From NCBI RefSeq assembly GCF_031143425.1, contig NC_090445.1, positions 819,180,817 to 819,244,816 on the forward strand: a stretch of 64,000 bases of DNA, given 5' to 3'. Source of the DNA: Pleurodeles waltl (taxonomy: Eukaryota; Chordata; Amphibia; Caudata; Salamandridae). Below, one piece after another: positions 46,301-57,389 of the stretch. The notes beneath the pieces were generated by a model. That model did not search any database and had not been told where the DNA came from. It saw only the letters and a list, made by a program, of their open reading frames with translations. The position numbers were made by a program, and so were the translations under genes. Position 1 is the first letter of the stretch, and each line of letters opens with the position of its first letter.

Positions 46301-47266
46301 AGGGATCTTAACTTATGATACAGCCTCATGCTCTTGGTGAAGCTCTGAGTAGTCCATGAAGGAAAGGTGCACTTCTTCTTCACAGAAGATGAAGCAAGTG
46401 ACGTGGTTGCAAGAGGTTCTCCTCCAGGATAGTCAGCTGCAAGGAATCTTGATTTGACTGCGGACAGACAGTCTGCTCATCTGAGGTAGTGGAAGATGGG
46501 TACTGGACCCGCTAAGCCTTCCGGAGTGTCCAGGTGCCTAGTGGTTTGCTTGGACAGCATGCTCCAAGACACCGAGGCTGGGCCGGACTTGCGAGAGGCA
46601 TTTCAAGTGCTCATGGTGGCCTAGCCTGATCCTTGTCCCGGCACACAGTGAGAAAGACTATAATATGTAGAGGGTGCACCAGTCCAATGGCATGAACCAC
46701 CGGACATTATGGAACTTGCAGTGGCATGAAGACTGTTACGGTAATGAATGCCTGCACAACTTATGACTCTGATGAGAGGAGCTGTTGGTTCCTTGTTGGG
46801 CCCCATGACTACTAGGTTATGCTAGATTGATGAGCCCAGGAACTTGTTAGAAATGGGAGGACAACAGTGAGGATGCCTGATTGTTATTAACTGGATACAT
46901 ACTGGATGGTCAGGAGCTATAGGCCCAATGAGGTTGTTTGAGGACTACACTCTTGCATGCCCGATGGTGTACTGACCTCTAGCGTAGCATGTAGTTGTTT
47001 CATTGACACCTTGTGTTCATAGTTTTTGAGAGGGAATGGGGCGGGAAATGCCAGTTCATGCACTGCTACGGTTTTGTGAAGGAGGGTTTGCTTTACTGCC
47101 CATGGAGTGAGGGGAGTTGGGCAGGGGAGTTACATTGGTATATGGGGATGCAAACTGCTCACTGACTGAAGATGTTGGTGTGTGGTGCTGTTGGTCCATT
47201 TGAGTATGTTTTCTGACTGGATGCCTAGATACCCTGGTTCTAAGATGGATCTGATCGCAGAATGCA

Positions 47267-49720
47267 ATGTTGAATGAAGTATTCAAATTTCTAACATGGA
47301 ATGTCAGGGGGCTGGTGCAGATGGAAAAGAGATGCAGAGTGTTTGCCTACTTAAGGCAGTATCGAGTTTCTGTAGCATTTGTACTTGAAACTCGTGTGTG
47401 GGGGGACTGTATCCTTATTCTCTGCAAGAAATGGAGGGGTCAATTGTACGCAACCTCATACTCTGGTTATGCCTGTGGTACTATGATTTTAGTGGCCACC
47501 AGGGTACCATTTCGTAGTAGAGAGCAGGTTCTAAATCCGGAAGGACGGTACGTGATCCTGTATGGAGACCTGGATAGTCATGAAGTATGCCTGATTAATG
47601 TCTATGTCCCTAATAATGATTGTGAGACCTACTATGGTGAGGTGGTGGCTGGTGCTACAGTGGCTGCTGCTGCAATGTACCTGTCAATGGAAATGGTGTT
47701 GGCGGGGGATTGTGATTGTGTCCTTGATGGGACGCTTGACAGAGAACTGACACAGAGACACGAAACAACACATGACAAGGCAATTGGGTGACTTACTACA
47801 GGGCTTACAACTGTTTGATATCTAGATAGAAAGACACATTGATACTAGACCATTTTCATGTTATGCGCTGACCGCCAGGACGCACAGCAGACTAGATTAC
47901 TGCTTTGTGTTGGCTGGCCTGGCATAGAGGGTAAAGGAGATTGCATACCTGACGCTCTACCTATGAAATAATTCCCCGTTGTTCATGTGCTTATAGAGGG
48001 GACATAGTCGCCCTGCAGTTCTCTTGTGGTGCCTGCGAGCGGAGGCATTGATGGACCTGCCACTTGTGGCTACGGTGTGCGGGAGGATCTTACTCATTAT
48101 TTCCACAAAACTGGGGTAATTCAAGTATGCGGGCTAATGACTGGGATGCCCTAAAGATAGCACTCAGGGGGGGCTCCATAAACATGGATGTTAAAATATT
48201 TAGCGGAATACTGGCTGCATGGTTGCTCCCGCATCATTCATCACTAATACATGGCTCTATGCCGCAGGGGAGTACTGTGTTCAATATCTGTAGGCTGTCT
48301 CATATCATTCACGCTCCGCACTTGAAGGAGGGGCACTATGCCTTAGCCTTCCTGGATATTGAGCAGGAATTTGATTCGGTTAGCTGGGGCTACCTCTTGA
48401 GAGTCCTGAAAAATGTGGGGCTTAACCCCCAATATGTAGCGTGGTTGAGACTGCTATATACGGACCTGGGAGCACAGGTACGGATGGGAGGCATTATATG
48501 TGAGAGATTTCAGGTACATAGGAGCACCTAACAGGATTGCCCCCTCTCGCCCTTGCTGTTTGCCCTGGCCGGAGAGCCTGTAACAGAACTCCTGTGTTAC
48601 GAAATTGAACCCTGGGGAATATAGGTTGGGGTAGACTACACATTTGGTGTCCTTCTATGCCAACAATACCCTCATATACATGTGTGATGGAAATACCTGG
48701 GGAAAAAAATAATCTGAAGGGTACTCATGAGGTCCTGCCACTCTAGAACTTGTTTATGTGTGGTTCGCGGATACTAACAGAGATGCCATTCCTGATACAA
48801 TATTTGAGTTGGGTGTGGGAACGAACGGTCATGAGAGTGTTACGCCATGTACCATACATGAGCTAGATGCCAATATGGGCCCTAGAGCCATTTGCAAAGA
48901 TAACTGTGGTTATGTCCATACAGGGGTGGGGGAGGGGGTCTGTGAGCCCCTTGGTTATCTCTATTTAGACAGACACTTCCTTACATGGAAGGAGGCAAGG
49001 GAGCCGTTCGTGTTGATTACTGGGCAATACCTACAGTATGCAAAGATATCAGCTATGGTGCAGGATTTATGGCCCTGTTTCCCTGAGGAACCCATACTCT
49101 TGTTGACAATGGTGGTGATGATCATGATGTCAGATGCTCTTAAACTAATCTCCCACCTTTATCGTGCACTGCAGGAAGACCTGCCAAGGATGATACCTAA
49201 AGCGCAAGAGACATGGGAGAATGTTCTGGGAGAATAACTCCCCAGCCAAGATTGGGAAAAAGTCAATGAGGGTTCACGGACTGTGAGTGCTAGTGCACAC
49301 TTTAACTTGATACAATACAATTACACACACTAGGTGTACCTTACACCCAAAACTTTACATAACCTATATGCCACCTGGTTGGCCTGTTGCGGTGCCCCGG
49401 TTGAGGATTTTCTGCATGTAATATGACAATGTCCCATGATAACATACTTCTAGAGAACAGCATTGGACAACCTGGGTATGGTGACTGGTTGGGAGGTACC
49501 ACACAACCCACAAGCAGTGCTGTTGGGGTTGCTACCGGCTCCAGCAAAGAGAAGGCTTAGCTGTGCGTTACTTCTGCTGGGTATGCTGCTGGCGAAACAT
49601 CTCATTGCAGATGGATAAATGAGAGAGTCCCTAACTACATGAAATGGCTCAGGGATATGTCTGAATGGGCAGTCACAGAGCAAATCAGAACTAAATATGT
49701 ACAACGCGACGACCGCTTGG
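47267..49720 (+). pseudogene. L1 copy C ORF2 (endonuclease-reverse transcriptase) remnant
   Basis: ATG at 47,267 opens 'MLNEVFKFLTWNVRGL', an AP-endonuclease start, open to 47,791. The catalytic 'GDFN' region reads 'AGDCDCVLDG'. After a frame change 'FSCYALTARTHSRLDYCFV' (47,855-47,915) closes the endonuclease. The reverse transcriptase is open from 48,064: motif A 'FLDIEQEFDSVSW' (48,352-48,390) and motif B 'DCPLSPLLFALA' (48,536-48,571). Motif C is 'YANN' in place of YADD (48,656-48,667). The C-terminal part keeps 'EDFLHVI.QCPMITYF' (49,395-49,450), 'VTGWEVPHNPQAVLLGLLPA' and 'LLLLGMLLAKHLIADG'. The region between endonuclease and RT is shortened. Dead copy. Confidence 0.8.
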
Positions 49721-50373
49721 CTGATGACTTAGCGGCGTGGGCGATGATGATCAATGTACTGAGTGGGGGTGAAGAAGATGGGGAGACCTGGAGGAAATGG
49801 TGGAGAGTGAGGGTGTAAATGTTAATCCTCCGAAGTCTTCAGTCAAGACAAGGATGTGTAAGTTTGAATTGCAAGAGAATTGAATATTAGAAGGAAATAG
49901 ATGTGAGGGCATCTCTGTAGGCATGGGGGACCCGAGGTGAAACCGGCAACCTCGATGATAGAAAGGTCATATAGCAATTAGATGATTTATACAATACGAC
50001 AAGTAGCTTGGGGGTGGGGAGGAGCTATGGAGTTTGGTTTATTTTCAAATTTTGATCTGTTGTACTTTTAATGACTACATGACCAGTAATAAGTGATATA
50101 TTGTGGCACTATGTTTATCTCAGTGAAAACAATAACATGTATTTTTAAAAGGTCTACATTAAAGGGGTTCCAGTCAATCCATGTTGCCTTTCTCATGACC
50201 ATACAGTGACTCTATCAGCTTCTACATTTGAACGTGGGAATACTTTCCTTTGTCTGGATTCCAAGACCCAGCATGCCACAAATATTTTAGCCATTAGAAT
50301 ATGATACTCATTTTATTTTGTTAAAGTGTCTTTGTAATTAACAAATTATTTGGTGGAGTACATACTTTTGGCC

Positions 50374-50603
50374 TGATTTATATATTTGTAGGCAGAGCTG
50401 CCAAACCCCCAGTGTGGCAGTGGTACTGCCACACTGATAGCTGTCATGGCATTAAATCTTATATTTGCTTCCTGTACAGTAAGTACTTTTCAGTGAACTG
50501 CCTACCTACAGTGCAGCTGCTGCTTTTGATATCAAATCATGGGTGCAGCCAGTCCACTGTGCCATGACAACATGGTGGAACTTCCATCGCAGATCTAGGT
50601 CAT
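50374..50603. mobile_element. possible small Harbinger-type element
   Basis: The left end 'GGCCTGATTTATATATTTGT' resembles the GGCCTGATTA... ends of the other small elements. The reverse complement of 50,584-50,603 gives 'GACCTAGATCTGCGATGG'. The interior has a short inverted 'gtggcagt...actgccac'. Evidence is weak and the target duplication is not clear. Confidence 0.25.
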
Positions 50604-52309
50604 TAAGATAAATCTCCAAAGTGTGGCTCAATTTCTAAGACCACATTTAAAATTTCCCTCATGCACTTTCTATATTCTCTAAGAGTGTGGGGGTAACTTC
50701 CACATATTTCTACACATGTCCACCAGATTTAAATGGTGCTCCTGCAGTGAAGGACCATCATTGGGAAAGGAATCTGACAGGCTCCCAGACAGGAGGCAGC
50801 CTATTTGACCCCATCACTGCCAGTGCCTCAAGTGGGTGTTCAGAGCACTCCTCACTCAGCCCTTGAAGTGAAACTCTACTACTCTGTTGAGAAAGTCCTC
50901 AATGTGACAAGACTTTTAACAAACAACAGTTGACATACTTTTATTTGTTCTATTAAAGGATTTATAAAGCATGGGCCAAGCTACATGGGTAACAGAACCC
51001 TTCACAAGTACCAGATAGCAAAGCAGAGTGACACATTTTCTTGATAATCAGCTGATGACAATAATTACATATATGACACAACTTGGATTCCTTGCAGTTC
51101 CTTTCTCTTCTAGGTGTGCCTGGTTTGCGTTTCGAAGTATTTTGTGTGATGTAGACCATGTTAACGTGAATTCTGGCTTCTAGTGAACACCAGTGCATTT
51201 CTTTCTGATCTTTTTAAGCTCCCACGTGTAGAATGGTTTTGAGCAGAGCCACAGTGGATTTCATTAGACCTGAGAGTAGAGTGATCCCACGGTCAAAGAG
51301 AGACAAGACTAGAGACTGATGTGCTGAAGTCAGGACTAGAGATGTATGGTTTTAGTTTATTTTGTAGGAAAAGTTGGAGAGACACAGCTTTGGGAAGTTT
51401 CTCAATGTGAGATATAACACTGATAATTTTGGTTGACAGTGAAACCCAATGATATTGCAGAAAAAACAGTTGAGAAGTGGTACCAAGTTGTGGGATTTGA
51501 AGGAGCTATTTTTGGAACTTAGTTTCAGTTTTTGATGGCTTTAGATCATGGGAAAAGACGTTCTTCTACTTTGTCAATTTTTCAAGGAAATTTTTAAGGT
51601 TGTATATTTATAAGGGTCCCATACTTTAACATGGAGCTGGGATGCAGTGTATTGGTTTTATAAGGATCTCTTCTGGACGGCTAACAAGGTGGTAAAGATT
51701 GAACAGTGAGGGAGAAATGATGGAGCATTTAGTTATGATGGGATGGTTCTCACAGCACCATCTGGACAGTGCTTCAAGACATTTAACTATTTTTCATCAA
51801 GCTGTAGAAGAAACAATATATTGCTGGCCTACTGCAGTGTTGTGAGTTATACTCAATCGTGCACAATTTTGAACACAGCAAATATGCTTGCACATGAAAA
51901 CATTGGTCACCCATTGTGCCTTTGAGAGGAAGAGGAATATCTTCCTGAAACACTTTCTTTTTGGAGAAAAAGAAATCTGGCTGGTGTCCCCCACCTTTCC
52001 CACTAAGTTATGTTTATATGGAAAAGTGAGTTAGAATAAAAAAAAAACACACACACTTGCAGCTTAAAGTATGGGTCACGGCCTGCACCCCAAAATTAGA
52101 ACACACTCACAAATATTGACATTTTGCAACAAATACTTACCATGTGTTGTTCTCCAAATATCGGTAGAAGATTTGCAAGGATTATTAATAACTCTGCAAA
52201 CAAAATGAACAAAAAGGAGAACTTAAATACTCCCAATTATATCTCACATCCATAACCAATTAATATAAGTGCTACCTATGTTATAAATAGCCAATTTATC
52301 GCATAGTTT
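50604..52309. other. no recognised feature
   Basis: No coding frame, repeat end or motif recognised. A short A-run followed by (CA)n lies at 52,038-52,060 and could be the tail of an old retroposed element. Confidence 0.35.
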
Positions 52310-53580
52310 GGATTAGCCTGGGAAGCTTCATCAGTTAGGTGAATTTGGTAATAGAGGTGTAGAGAAGCTGACCAGTTGCAGGGAAGGCCCCTCGTAGCTT
52401 GTTGTGTCCCAGTAGTTCAAATGGGAGGTCAGCCATCTGACCCTTAGAGTCACTTTTGGGGATTCTTTTTGAGTTCACTTTTCGGAGTCACGCTTCGGGA
52501 TTCTGGGTCTAAGGCAAGCATGCCCAGACTTCCTTCTTCACACAGGAGGCCAGGCCTTCTTCTGAATCTTCCACAGGTCCAGGAGTACTCTGATGAGAGG
52601 TTCTGAGCATGCCACTTTTATACCCAGTGCCAGTCTGTCTGTGGTGGTCCTTGTTAATGTCTACCCCTTAACTGGTTGTGGTCAGTTCTGCTCCTTATAT
52701 TGGGTCTGGCTCCGACACCTCCCCCCCCCCCCCACAGGACATCATGCTAAAGAGAGGAACCTCAAGCCCTACTCTCAAGGCCCTTTTTTACCTATGCTTG
52801 GAAGAAATAAACATCACTTCATAGAAGAACTATTATTGTTATGGAAAATGGCCATTGGCAGAAAGGTACATTTGGTTTAAGCAGAAAAATGCCAACTTTT
52901 CAAAAGCAGCTTTTTTCAAGTAGTAATTTAAAATCTGACTTTGCATTAAAGAGGATTTTGAATTACAATTCATATGAGTGGACAAAGTATTTCTCTATCT
53001 GTTCCCTAACTAAAGTTATTCCTATTAGGTGTAATAAGATAACCCAGTCTTCGTCTAAGGGAGTGATAGCCTTGCTACAGTGATAACAATGTTAGGCGTT
53101 TTTCACTGTCAGTATATGTAAAACATAAGTACATACTTCCTACTTTTTTAATACCATTTATCCTACCCTATGAACTGTTAGGTCTTACCTTAGGGATGAC
53201 TTATAAGTATTAAAATGGAAGGTTTAAGCCTGGTAGAATGTTTATTTTGCCAAGTTGAAATGACAGTTTAAAACGGCGCAACTCACTGCAGTGACAGGCC
53301 TGAGACATTTTTAAAGGGCTACATTATTGGGTGGCACAAGGACTGCTGTACCCTACTAGTAGCATTAACTTCACAGGCCATGGGTACATGTTGTGCCATT
53401 TGCTAGTGACTTTTAAGTAAATGTACCAATTCGCTGTATACCAATTGTACAATAGATTGCATAAGAAGATAACCACTGGTTAGCAGGAGTAAAGTGCACA
53501 GAGCCCTAAAAGACAACAAAAACAGGTTCAGCAAAAGAAGGCAAAAATCTGGAGTGACCCTGCAGAAAGGGTCCAGTCCA
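52310..53580 (-). mobile_element. second copy of the minus-strand LTR-like family (truncated)
   Basis: Parallels 3451-5515 in order: 'agcttgttgtgtccc.gtag' (52,395 vs 4145), 'ccacaggtccagg.gt' (52,572 vs 4440), 'ttaaagaggattt' (52,947 vs 4880), 'taagcctgg' (53,225 vs 5163) and 'gggtgaccctgc.gaaa' (53,553 vs 5492). On the minus strand it starts TGGAC near 53,580. The inner part corresponding to 3451-4120 is missing. A run of C's lies at 52,720-52,734. Confidence 0.55.
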
Positions 53581-53704
53581 ATAATTTTTCAATTCACTGA
53601 AAGAGCAATGCAGCAGAAATCTAGAGTTTTTTAGGGCCAGATGTATCAAAGTGTTTTACCCATTCTATGTCTATGGGAAAATGTGTTCGTACATATGGCA
53701 CTTA

Positions 53705-53875
53705 GGGCCTGATTACAACTTTGGAGGACGGTGTTAATCTGTCCCAAATGTGACGGATATACCACCTACCGTATTACGAGTCCATTATATCCTATGGAAC
53801 TCGTAATACGGTAGGTGGTATATCTGTCACATTTGGGAAGGATTAACACCGTCCTCCAAAGTTGTAATCAGGCCC
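53705..53875. mobile_element. 171-bp palindromic MITE (Harbinger type)
   Basis: The left end GGGCCTGATTACAACTTTGG is repeated inverted at the right end without mismatch. TTA target duplications flank it (53,702-53,704 and 53,876-53,878). The arms of about 77 bp are nearly perfect inverted repeats around 'ccattatatcctatgg', with about four differences. The ends match those of Harbinger copy A closely, so a transposase of that family probably moved it. Confidence 0.9.
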
Positions 53876-54335
53876 TTAGTCATTTGTATTCCTGACTTCT
53901 GGCAAATGTTCAGTTTCTGCTTAATGCTTCACAGTAAATGAGTTTTATTATGGTTAGATCTTCTTGTCAACAAATGGCAGCGCTTATTCTAGTGATCAGT
54001 CCCATGCAGGACAAAACATGTGTGGATACCATTCTAACATGATAGAACAGCTTCACTTAGCCACAGACCACTGATTCAGAAAGCACTTAGTGAGACACCG
54101 GAACAATTCACAAGCAAAGAACGGGTGTTTCCCAATGAATAATTGCTCACTCTGGGGCAGAGTCTGGCGCCCAGAACAGCCAGTACTCTCGGAGTGAAGT
54201 GTGGAGGTGATGGCAATGACGTACTTCACAAAAGCCATTCTGTGTCAGTGCGTGAATAGGTGCATTCGTATAGCATCAAATTGCGGAAATCCACACAACG
54301 TCTCGAAGGTTGCACAGTTTTTCGCTTTGTCACTT

Positions 54336-57254
54336 TGTAGGAAAGTACCATCTTGCCTGGCATGTTACCCCCATTTTCACTGTATGTATGTTTGTTTTTG
54401 CCCATGTGTCACTGGGATCCTGTCAGGCAGGACCCCAGTGCTCATAATGTATGCCCTGTATGTGTTCCCTGTGTGGTGCCTAACTGTATCACTGAGGCTC
54501 TGCTAATCAGAACCTCAGAGTGTATGCTCTCTCTGCTTTTCACAATTGCCACTGCAGGCTAGTGACTATCTTCACCAATTCCCATTGGCACACTGGAACA
54601 CCCTTATAATTCCCTTGTATATGGTACCTAGGTACCCAGGGTATTGGGGTTCCAGTAGATCCCTATGGACTGCAGCATTTCTTTTGCCACCCATAGGGAA
54701 CTCAGACAATTCTTACACAGGACTGCCACTGAGGCCTGAGTGAAATAACGTCCACGTTATTTCACAGCCATTTTTCACTGCACATAAGTAACATATAAGT
54801 CACCTATATGTCTAACCCTCACTTGGTGAAGGTTAGGTGCCAAGTTACTTAGTGTGTGGGCACCCTGGCACTAGCCAAGGTGCCCCCACATTGTTCAGGG
54901 CAAATTCCCCAGACTTTGTGAGTGCGGGGACACCATTACACGCGTGCACTACATATAGGTCACTACCTATATGTAGCGTCACAATGGTAACTCCGAACAT
55001 GGCCATGTAACATGTCTAGGATCATGGAATTGTCACCCCAATACCATTCTGGTATTGGGGGGACAATTCCATGCATCCCCGGGTCTCTAGCACAGAACCC
55101 GGGTACTGCCAAACTGCCTTTCCGGGGTATCCACTGCAGCTGCTGCCAACCCCTCAGACAGCTTTCTGCCCCCCTGGGGTCTGGGCAGCCCAGTCCCAGG
55201 AAGGCAGAACAAAGGACTTCCTCTGAGAGAAGGTGTTACACCCTCTCTCTTTGGAAATAGGTGTGAAGGGCTGGGGAGGAGTAGCCTCCCCCAGCCTCTG
55301 GAAATGCTTTGATGGGCACAGATGGTGCCCATCTCTGCATAAACCAGTCTACACCGGTTCAGGGATCCCCTAGCCCTACTCTGGCGCAAAACTGGACAAA
55401 GGAAAGGGGAGTGACCACTCCCCTGACCAGCACCTCCCAGGGGAGGTGCCCAGAGCTCCTTCAGTGTGTCCCAGACCTCTGCCATCTTGGATTCAGAGGT
55501 GTTGGGGCACAATGGACAGCTCTGAGGGGCCAGTGCCAGCAGGTGACGTCAGAGACCCCTCCTGATAGGTGCTTACCTCTTTCAGTAGCCAAGCCTCCTT
55601 TCTTGGTAGCCAAACCTCCTTTGCATCTCCCTCTTTGCCTTCTACCAAGGATCGACCGCTGACTGCTCCAGGACGCCTGCAAAACCGCAACAAAGTAGCA
55701 AGACAACTACCAGCAACATTGTAGCGCCTAACCCTGATGGCTTTCTCAACTGTTTCCAGGTGGTGCATGCTCTGGGGGTATCTTGCCTTCACCCTGCACA
55801 AGAAGCTCCGAAGAAATCTCCTGTGGGTCGACGGAATCTTCCCCCTGCTAATGCAGGCACCAAAAGACTGCATCACTGGTCCCCTGGGTCCCCTCTCATC
55901 CTGATGACGTGGTCCCTGGAACACAGCAACTCTATCCAAGTAACTCCCACAGTCCAGTGACTCTTCAGTCCAAGTTTGGTGAAGGTAAGTCCTTGCCTCC
56001 CCACGCTAGACTGCAAAGCTGTGTACTGTGTGATTTGCAGCTGCTCCGGCTCCTGTGCACTCTTCCAGGATTTCCTTTGTGCACATCCTAGCCTGGGTCC
56101 TCAGCACTCAGTCCTGCATTGCACAACCCTCTGAGTTGGCCTCCGACGTCGTGGGACCCCCTTTTGTAACTTTGCATGGACTCCGGTTCACTAATCTTCT
56201 AAGTGCCTTTTGGGGTACTTCTGCGGGTGCTGCCTGTTTCTGTGAGGGCTTTCTGAGTTGCTGAGTGCCCCCTCTGTCACCTCCTCCAAGTGGTGACATC
56301 CTGGTCCTTCCTGGTCCTCACAGCACCCAAAAACCCTCCACAGAAACGCTTGCAGCTAGCAAGGCTTGTTTGTGGTATTTCTGTGTGGGAACACCTCTGC
56401 AAGCTTCATCGTGGCGTGGGACATCTGTCTTCCAAAGGAGAAATTCCTAGTCCTCTTCTTTCTTGCAGAATTCCAGCCTTCTTCCATCCAGAGGCAGCTT
56501 CCTTGCACCTTCATCCGGAGTTTCCTGGGCTCCTGCCCCCCCTGGACACTGTCGCGACTATTGGACGTGGTCCCCTTGCCTTGCAGGTCCTCAGGTCTAG
56601 AAATCCGTTGTCAGTGCACTGCTGGTGTTTGTGGTTCTTGCAGAATCCCCCTATCACGACTATTGTGCTCTTTTGGGGTAGTAGGTGTACTTTACACCTA
56701 CTTTTCAGGGTCTTGGGGTGGGGTATCTTGGACACCCTAACTGTTTTCTTACAGTCCCAGCGACCCTCTACAAGCTCACATAGGTCTGGGGTCCATTCGT
56801 GATTCGCATTCCACTTTTGGAGTATATGGTTTGTGTTGCCCCTATACCTATGCTTGCCTATTGCAACCTATTGTAATTCTACACTGTGTGCATTACTTTT
56901 CTGACTCTTACATACCTGATTTTGGTTTGTGTACATATAACTTGTGTATAGTACTTACCTTCTTACTGAGGGGACTCACTGAGATACTTGTGGCATATTG
57001 TCATAAAAATAAAGTACCTTTATTTTTTAGTAACTCTGTGTATTGTGTTTTCTAATGATATTGTGCATATGATATAAGTGGTATAGTAGGAGCTTTGCAT
57101 GTCTCCTAGTTCAGCCTAAGCTGCTTTGCCATAGCTGCCTTCTATCAGTCTAAGCTGCTAGAAACACCTCTATTCTACTAATAAGGGATAACTGGACCTG
57201 GTACAAGGTGTAAGTACCATTGGTACCCACAACAAGCCAGGCCAGCCTCCTACA
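54336..57254 (+). mobile_element. 5' LTR of Gypsy-type element 1
   Basis: Begins TGTAGGAAAGT and ends CCTCCTACA, an inverted TGTAGGA/TCCTACA pair. At 2,919 bp it is unusually long. It is followed at once by 'TTGGTGGTGCAGAGGTGGG' (57,255 on), which resembles the sequence after the LTR at 60,071 and is in primer-binding-site position. AATAAA at 57,008-57,013 lies about 240 bp before its end and fits a polyadenylation signal. A hairpin occupies 55,024-55,072 and a smaller palindrome 54,949-54,976. Confidence 0.75.
55024..55072. repeat. hairpin inside LTR 1
   Basis: Two arms of 23 bp around a 'ttc' loop with one mismatch: 'atggaattgtcaccccaata' onward pairs with '..tattggggggacaattccat'. As RNA it would form a strong stem. 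Confidence 0.8.
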
Positions 57255-57389
57255 TTGGTGGTGCAGAGGTGGGATAAGTACTTGTAACGTCTTTACCACT
57301 TTGTCATTTTGTACTTTTCATAAGAGAATCCCCCAAGCCACCAAGCACCATGCCAGAACAACACACAACCACCTCAGCTGCATCCTCAT
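57255..57389 (+). pseudogene. leader and first gag codons of Gypsy element 1, cut by element 2
   Basis: A leader of about 95 nt after the LTR begins with a primer-binding-site-like 'TTGGTGGTGCAGAGG'. An ATG at 57,350 then opens 'MPEQHTTTSAASS'. After 13 codons the sequence switches, at 57,390, to the TGTAAGG start of another LTR. The five bases before the junction (CTCAT) would be the left half of the target duplication. The rest of this element, if present, lies beyond the window. Confidence 0.6.

Larger units (their letters stand above)
44171..50152 (+). mobile_element. L1-type LINE copy C, nearly full length (dead)
   Basis: A G/C-rich leader begins near 'gggccaagcaagatggcg' (44,173). ORF1 remains are at 45,578-46,300 and ORF2 remains at 47,267 to about 49,720. 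The 3' part ends near 50,152 with an A/T-rich stretch. Gene order, spacing and motifs are those of vertebrate L1/Tx1-group elements. A deletion between endonuclease and reverse transcriptase (about 47.98-48.1 kb) and many frameshifts make it inactive. Confidence 0.75.
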
